A model generated the notes under the pieces. It ran no database searches. It worked only from the letters and a program-made list of their open reading frames with translations, and had not been told where the DNA came from. Below are positions 59,902 to 64,000 of a stretch of DNA of 64,000 bases, one piece after another. Every line of letters starts with the position of its first letter. The stretch's first letter is position 1. This DNA is from DASXKD01 sp963806145 (lineage in GTDB: Bacteria; Actinomycetota; Actinomycetes; Streptosporangiales; Streptosporangiaceae): assembly GCA_963806145.1 (NCBI GenBank), contig CAWDXD010000022.1:48938-112937 (forward strand). Reading direction: 5' to 3'. The translations under genes were made by a program, and so were the position numbers.

Positions 59902-60172
59902 GGGAGCAGGGTCGCATGGAGGACTGACACCCGGGCAGGCCGCGGGCGGGGACGGGGAGGCGCTCCATCTCGGCTGGCCCGGGCTTCGCCAGCCCGCCGG
60001 CGGGCCGCCCGGGAGCCTCATTCACGGCTCGGAACAAACCTTCAGGAAACATTCAGCATCGTGGCGTACAACAGGACTACTCGCCCGGGGTGAGGAAAGT
60101 TGCCGGAAACCGAGCCACTTTGGGGTTAGCAGACGTCTATATGGGTGAGAGACGATACGAAGCGGAGTGACC

Positions 60173-60751
60173 ATGGCGAAGACCGAAAAGTCGCCGGATC
60201 GCGACGAGCGGTTCGAGCGCGACGTCGTGCCCGTCCTCGGACAGCTGTACATGGCCGCGCTTCGGATGACCCGCAACCCCACCGACGCCGAGGACCTGGT
60301 CCAGGAGACGTCTGTCAAGGCCTACGCGGCCTTCCACCAGTTCCGGCCCGGCACGAACCTCAAGGCGTGGCTGCACCGCATCCTGGCCAACACCTTCATC
60401 AACGGCTACCGCAAACGGCGCAGGGAACCCCGGCAGGCGACGACCGGCGACTATGCGGACTGGCATGCCCAGGGAGACCCGCTGGCCTCCGCGGCACGCT
60501 CGGCCGAAGCCGAGGCGCTGGACAGGCTCGCCGACTCGGAGATCCTGCGCGCCCTGCGTGACCTGCCGGAGGAGTTCCGGGTGGCGGTCTATCTCGCGGA
60601 CATCGAAGGGTACGCCTACAAGGAGATCGCCGAGATCATGGGCACCCCGATCGGGACGGTCATGTCCCGGCTGCACCGCGGCCGGGGCCGGCTCCGCGAC
60701 AAGCTCGCCGCCTACGCTCCCAGCAGGACCCTGCCAGGCTTCACCGGGTGA
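60173..60751 (+). CDS. sigR: ECF RNA polymerase sigma factor, SigR/SigH type (oxidative stress)
   Basis: 192 residues; ATG 60173 with GGAG upstream. Region 2: VLGQLYMAALRMTRNPTDAE, DLVQETSVKAYAAFHQFRPG, TNLKAWLHRILANTFINGYR. Region 4: LPEEFRVAVYLADIEGYAYK, EIAEIMGTPIGTVMSRLHRG. These are close to the SigR/SigH group that answers thiol-oxidative stress. Normally an RsrA-type zinc anti-sigma gene follows directly; here the next gene is convergent asnB 50 bp away, so no rsrA is in the window. Confidence 0.88.
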   Translation: MAKTEKSPDRDERFERDVVPVLGQLYMAALRMTRNPTDAEDLVQETSVKAYAAFHQFRPGTNLKAWLHRILANTFINGYRKRRREPRQATTGDYADWHAQGDPLASAARSAEAEALDRLADSEILRALRDLPEEFRVAVYLADIEGYAYKEIAEIMGTPIGTVMSRLHRGRGRLRDKLAAYAPSRTLPGFTG

Positions 60752-60801
60752 CCCCGGGCCTGCCGCGCTAGCCGGCGGCGCGGGCACGGGCGGCCCGTGC
60801 G

Positions 60802-63042
60802 TTAGCGCGGCACCCCGGCGGCGCGCTCCCAGCCGAGGGCGACCGGGTCGTAGGCACGCTCGACGAAGATCTGGTGCCACAGCGAGAACACGATCAGCAC
60901 CCACAGGTGCCGCCACTCCACCCCGGGCTCGCCCGCGCGCAGCCCCTCAAGCAGCCGGAGCGCCTCTTCGCGGTTGATCCATTCGTCGGTCTGTGCCTCC
61001 CGGAGCAGCTGCTCGGCGAAGCCGTAGGAGTCACCGGTGAGCCAGGGCCCGATCGGGACGGGGAAGCCAAGCTTGGCCCGCTCCGCCGCCGCCTTGGGCA
61101 GCACCTCGCTCATCGCTGACCGCAGCGCCAGCTTGGTGGTGCCAGCGCCGATCTTCTCGGTCCTGGCCAGCCGCGACGCGACCTTCAGCACCTCGGCGTC
61201 CAGGAACGGGACGCGCAGCTCCAGGCTGTGCGCCATGGTCATCCGGTCGGCCTTGACCAGGATGTCGCCGGCCAGCCAGGTGTTGATGTCCACCAGCTGC
61301 ATGGTGGACACGTCGTCGAGGCCGGCGTGCTCCGCCTGGTCGTAGACCGGGCCGGTGACGTCCCACGGGCTCGCGTCGCCGGGCCGGACCGCGATCCGCG
61401 CCGTCTCGCCTTCGCTGAACACGCGGGCGTTGCCGATGTAGCGGTGCCGCAGCGGGATCGACGTGCGCTCCAGGAAGCCCCTGCCCTTGACCCCGGACGG
61501 GATCATCGCCGCGGCCTTCTTGATCGGGGCCCGGCCCCAGGCCGGCAGCCGCTCGCCGGCCCGGACCACGCCGGGCTGGTGGTAGATCGCGTACCCGCCG
61601 AACAGCTCGTCGGAGCCCTCACCGGACAGCACGACCTTGACGTGCTTGCTCGCCTCGCGGGCCACGAACCACAGCGGGACCGCGGCGGCGTCGGCCATCG
61701 GGTCATCGAGGTGCCAGATGACCTGCGGGAGGTGCTGGAAGAACTCCTCCCTGGTGATCACGTAGGGAATCGACCGCACGCCGATGGCGGCCGCCGTCTC
61801 CTGCGCCCGGTCGATCTCGCTGTACCCCTCGCGCTCGAATCCCACGGTGAACGTGAGCAGGTCCGGCCGGTGCTCGGCGGCCAGCGCGCAGATCGCCGCC
61901 GAGTCGATGCCGCCGGACAGGAACGCACCGAGCGGTGCGTGGCTGCGCAGGTGGACCGCGATCGAGTCGCGCATCACGGCGAGGATCTCGCGCGGGGTGG
62001 ACTCGCTGGGAGCGCGGGCCGGCCGCAGGTCGGCCCGCCAGAAGCGGTAGACGTCAACCGGCCGGCCCGGCCGGGCGATCATGGCGTGGCCGGGCGGCAG
62101 CACCTGGATCGGCGGCGTGATGGTGTCCGGCGCCGGCACGTACTGGAAGGCCAGGTACCTGCGCAGCGCGGCGGGGTCCAGGTCCCGCAGCTCCCCCGGT
62201 TCGGCGAGTGCCTTGCGCTCCGAGGCGAACCGCAGCCTCAGGTCGGCCGCGCCGGACATGGCCGGCCGGGCCGCGGCGGCCCGGGCGGGCGGGGGCACCG
62301 CGGAAGAAGCCCCCAGCGCATCTTCTTTGTGCGATACGCCCGGCCCGCCAGGCTGTCCGGCCGCATGCCGGCCTGGCCGCCTGGCCGGCGGCGCGGTGGG
62401 GGCGAACCAGTCATCCAGGGCTGCCGGAGGGTCAGCCTGCCCCGGCGCGGCCGGCTCGCTGGCTGCCGCCGGTGCCGCATGGCGGCCGCCGCGCGGGCGG
62501 GGCGCGAGGCCCGGGGCAGGCGCGCCGCCGGCAGCGCCGCGAGCGCCGTTGGCCTCGCCGCCGGAGGCCGTGCCGGGCCCGCGGTCGATGCGGTAGTAGA
62601 AGGGCTTGATGCCGAACGGGTCCCTGGCGCAGAACAGTTCGCGGGTCCAGGTGTCCCAGATGGCGAGCGCGTACATGCCGCGGAGCCGGTGCACCACGTC
62701 CTTGCCCACCAGGGCGTAGGTCTCCAGCAGCACCTCGGCATCGCCGTTGGACCGCAGGGTGATCCCCTGTTCCCGCAGTTCGGCGGCCATCTCGACGTAG
62801 TTGTAGATCTCCCCGTTGAACAGCATCCAGAAGCGGCCGTCGGCCGAGCGCATCGGCTGGTGCCCGGCCTGCGACAGGTCCAGGATCGACAGCCGCCGGA
62901 AGCCGAGCGCGACATCCGAGTCGGTGTACACGCCATCGTCGTCCGGCCCGCGGTGGCTGATCCGGTCCAGGGCGCGAGTGAGCCAGGCTTGGTCCGGGTC
63001 CGCCTCAAGGGCCAGAGCCAGGCAGCCGGCGATTCCGCACAT
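60802..63042 (-). CDS. asnB: Asparagine synthase (glutamine-hydrolysing) with linker insertion
   Basis: 746 residues. The start must be the ATG at 63040-63042, giving MCGIAGCLALAL with Cys2 as the glutaminase nucleophile. Glutaminase motifs: RISHRGPDDDGVYTD, LFNGEIYNYVEMAAELREQG, RDPFGIKPFYYR. The synthetase part has the ATP loop PLGAFLSGGIDSAAICALAA, SGEGSDELFGGYAIYHQPG and DRMTMAHSLELRVPFLDAEV. Between the two (about residues 152-265) lies an Ala/Pro/Gly-rich insert not usual in AsnB (about 640 residues), likely disordered. It makes asparagine from aspartate, glutamine and ATP, or a related amide in a special pathway. Confidence 0.9.
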   Translation of the reverse strand: MCGIAGCLALALEADPDQAWLTRALDRISHRGPDDDGVYTDSDVALGFRRLSILDLSQAGHQPMRSADGRFWMLFNGEIYNYVEMAAELREQGITLRSNGDAEVLLETYALVGKDVVHRLRGMYALAIWDTWTRELFCARDPFGIKPFYYRIDRGPGTASGGEANGARGAAGGAPAPGLAPRPRGGRHAAPAAASEPAAPGQADPPAALDDWFAPTAPPARRPGRHAAGQPGGPGVSHKEDALGASSAVPPPARAAAARPAMSGAADLRLRFASERKALAEPGELRDLDPAALRRYLAFQYVPAPDTITPPIQVLPPGHAMIARPGRPVDVYRFWRADLRPARAPSESTPREILAVMRDSIAVHLRSHAPLGAFLSGGIDSAAICALAAEHRPDLLTFTVGFEREGYSEIDRAQETAAAIGVRSIPYVITREEFFQHLPQVIWHLDDPMADAAAVPLWFVAREASKHVKVVLSGEGSDELFGGYAIYHQPGVVRAGERLPAWGRAPIKKAAAMIPSGVKGRGFLERTSIPLRHRYIGNARVFSEGETARIAVRPGDASPWDVTGPVYDQAEHAGLDDVSTMQLVDINTWLAGDILVKADRMTMAHSLELRVPFLDAEVLKVASRLARTEKIGAGTTKLALRSAMSEVLPKAAAERAKLGFPVPIGPWLTGDSYGFAEQLLREAQTDEWINREEALRLLEGLRAGEPGVEWRHLWVLIVFSLWHQIFVERAYDPVALGWERAAGVPR

Positions 63043-63159
63043 CGACGTTCCCAACAGTGTCCGCGAGTGGTCCGGTCATCGATACTACGGTGGGCTCGGC
63101 GGCCATGTGCCCCAGCTTCGCGGACCCGGCATACCTGTCCACCGCTGCTGCGGCGCTGA

Positions 63160-63203
63160 TGATCATGACCTTGGCGGGGATAACCTCCCGGATCTCATGA
63201 TCA
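63160..63203. promoter_or_regulatory. Inverted repeat TGATCATGA ... TCATGATCA
   Basis: Nine-base perfect arms (63160-63168 and 63195-63203) with a 26-base spacer. It lies between the crotonase stop and the asnB start, both minus strand, so it may be an asnB operator or the crotonase terminator. The loop also has GGGGATAACCTCCC. Confidence 0.35.
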
Positions 63204-63213
63204 CGATCGGCGG

Positions 63214-63978
63214 TTATTCGCCGCGCCACACCGGCGGGCGCTTCTCCGCGAACGCCACCGCGCCTTCCATGGCATCAGCGGAGAAGAACACCGGCCCGGC
63301 AATCCCGGACTGCCGGTCGAATGCCTCGGCCAGCGGCCAGTCCGCGGACTCGGCCACGATCCGCTTGGTCGCGGCCAGCGACAGCGGCGCGTTCCGCCCG
63401 ATCTCGGCGGCCAGCGTGCGGGCCCGGGCGAGCGCCTCGCCCGCTGGCACCAGGCGGTTGATGAGCCCGGCCGCATGCAGGCGGGCCGCGGGAACCCGGG
63501 CACCGGTGAGCGCGATCTCCATGGCCAGGTGGTAGGGAATCCGCCGGGGCAGGCGGAACAGCCCACCGGCGCCCGCGACCAGCCCCCGGCTCACCTCGGG
63601 CAGGCCGAACACGGCCTCCTCGCTGGCCACGATGAGGTCGCAGGACAGGACGATCTCGAACCCGCCGGCCAGGGCGTACCCCTCCACCGCGGCGATGACC
63701 GTCTTGGCCGGAGGGCGCTGTGTGATGCCGCCGAAACCGCGGCCGCCGGCCGTCGAGTCCTCCCCGGCCGCGAATCCCTTGAGATCCATCCCGGCGCAGA
63801 AGGTGCCGCCCGCGCCCGTGATGATCAGCGAGGTGATGTCGCTGCGGGAGTCGAAGTCGTCGAGGATCGCCGCGATGCTGCGGGCCACCGCCTCGTTGAC
63901 CGCGTTGCGCGCCTCGGGGCGGTTGATGGTGATGATGCCAATGCCGTCGGCCACCTCGACCAATACCGCGTCGGCCAC
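63214..63978 (-). CDS. Enoyl-CoA hydratase/isomerase (crotonase family)
   Basis: 254 residues from a GTG at 63976-63978, 6 bp after GGGGAGG; an ATG at 63993 sits before that ribosome site and is less likely. Crotonase fold: GIITINRPEARNAVNEAVAR, oxyanion-hole segments SLIITGAGGTFCAGMDLKGF and EGYALAGGFEIVLSCDLIVA, then LPEVSRGLVAGAGGLFRLPR with the catalytic-type Glu (PEV), and the C-terminal helices. It hydrates trans-2-enoyl-CoA in fatty-acid breakdown or acts on a related CoA ester. Confidence 0.9.
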   Translation of the reverse strand: MADAVLVEVADGIGIITINRPEARNAVNEAVARSIAAILDDFDSRSDITSLIITGAGGTFCAGMDLKGFAAGEDSTAGGRGFGGITQRPPAKTVIAAVEGYALAGGFEIVLSCDLIVASEEAVFGLPEVSRGLVAGAGGLFRLPRRIPYHLAMEIALTGARVPAARLHAAGLINRLVPAGEALARARTLAAEIGRNAPLSLAATKRIVAESADWPLAEAFDRQSGIAGPVFFSADAMEGAVAFAEKRPPVWRGE

Positions 63979-64000
63979 TGCGTGCCTCCCCATTCGCTCG

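Noticed and set aside
58115..60052. A 645-codon minus-strand open frame
   Set aside because: Antisense to pmt; composition is Gln/Arg/His-rich with no recognisable domain. Only the short AbiEi-like piece in a different frame was kept.
60103..60125. GGAAA-N15-GTT sequence upstream of the sigma factor as a self-regulated SigR promoter
   Set aside because: The -35 deviates from GGAAT and the spacing is short by one or two bases, so the match is too weak to list.
61228..63159. A 643-codon plus-strand open frame
   Set aside because: Antisense shadow of asnB, whose MCGIAG start and SGGIDS motif are unmistakable.

Overview
The window looks like a chromosomal segment of a high-GC filamentous actinobacterium, plausibly of the Streptomyces/Streptosporangiales type. 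The signs are very GC-rich codons, many GTG starts, ATGA/GTGA stop-start overlaps, an AfsR-type regulator with an AfsS-like small repeat protein, a SigR-type ECF sigma factor, an actinobacterial TamR/tam pair and a protein mannosyltransferase. I see no rRNA, transposase, phage gene or CRISPR array. There is one tRNA, tRNA-Gln(UUG).

Layout. (1) 1-9.7 kb is a decayed accessory region: the N-terminus of a secreted protein, a hexapeptide acyltransferase, rmlB beside an internally deleted rmlA remnant, a frameshifted YdcF-family gene, a frameshifted lhgO, and a large NB-ARC/TPR protein with 14 nearly identical repeats plus a small partner gene. A second YdcF fragment closes this block. (2) 9.8-15.2 kb holds a secreted DUF4082/PxKF protein, pth and rplY, and a divergent GT-C-like membrane protein/GT2 pair. 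(3) 15.3-20.2 kb holds the afsS-like/afsR regulatory pair and a secreted beta-propeller-like protein. (4) 20.4-22.5 kb is prs-glmU, with GlmU lacking most of its acetyltransferase domain. (5) 23-47 kb is a large exopolysaccharide locus: an initiating phosphoglycosyl transferase, three more propeller-like secreted proteins, an epimerase and a WecB/TagA/CpsF transferase on the plus strand; then, on the minus strand, five sulfotransferases, a GT2, a phosphotransferase, a flippase, a polymerase/ligase, a DUF3048 lipoprotein and a Wzz-pseudokinase; and a divergent secreted GH26-like hydrolase. (6) 47.1-50.6 kb holds tRNA-Gln, a fatty-acid desaturase with a TetR regulator, and the divergent tam/tamR pair. 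(7) 50.6-59.7 kb is a housekeeping run (ABC-F, ispE, rsmA, tatD, metG, rsmI, divergent pmt). (8) 60.2-64 kb holds a SigR-like sigma factor, asnB and an enoyl-CoA hydratase.

How it fits together. The minus-strand order rsmI-metG-tatD-rsmA-ispE-ABC-F ... glmU-prs ... rplY-pth resembles a backbone that is more compact in Streptomyces. Here it is opened in two places: by the polysaccharide locus between ABC-F and glmU, and by the afsR/propeller/glycosyltransferase block between prs and rplY. The polysaccharide locus has the parts for a Wzx/Wzy-like pathway making a sulfated glycan. The four propeller-like proteins are probably surface or matrix proteins linked to it.

A caution on quality: at least eight genes, including rplY, an ABC-F ATPase, the flippase and the desaturase, carry one single-base indel each, often in G/C runs. 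This points to consensus errors at least as much as to pseudogenes, so 'frameshifted' here describes the sequence as given.
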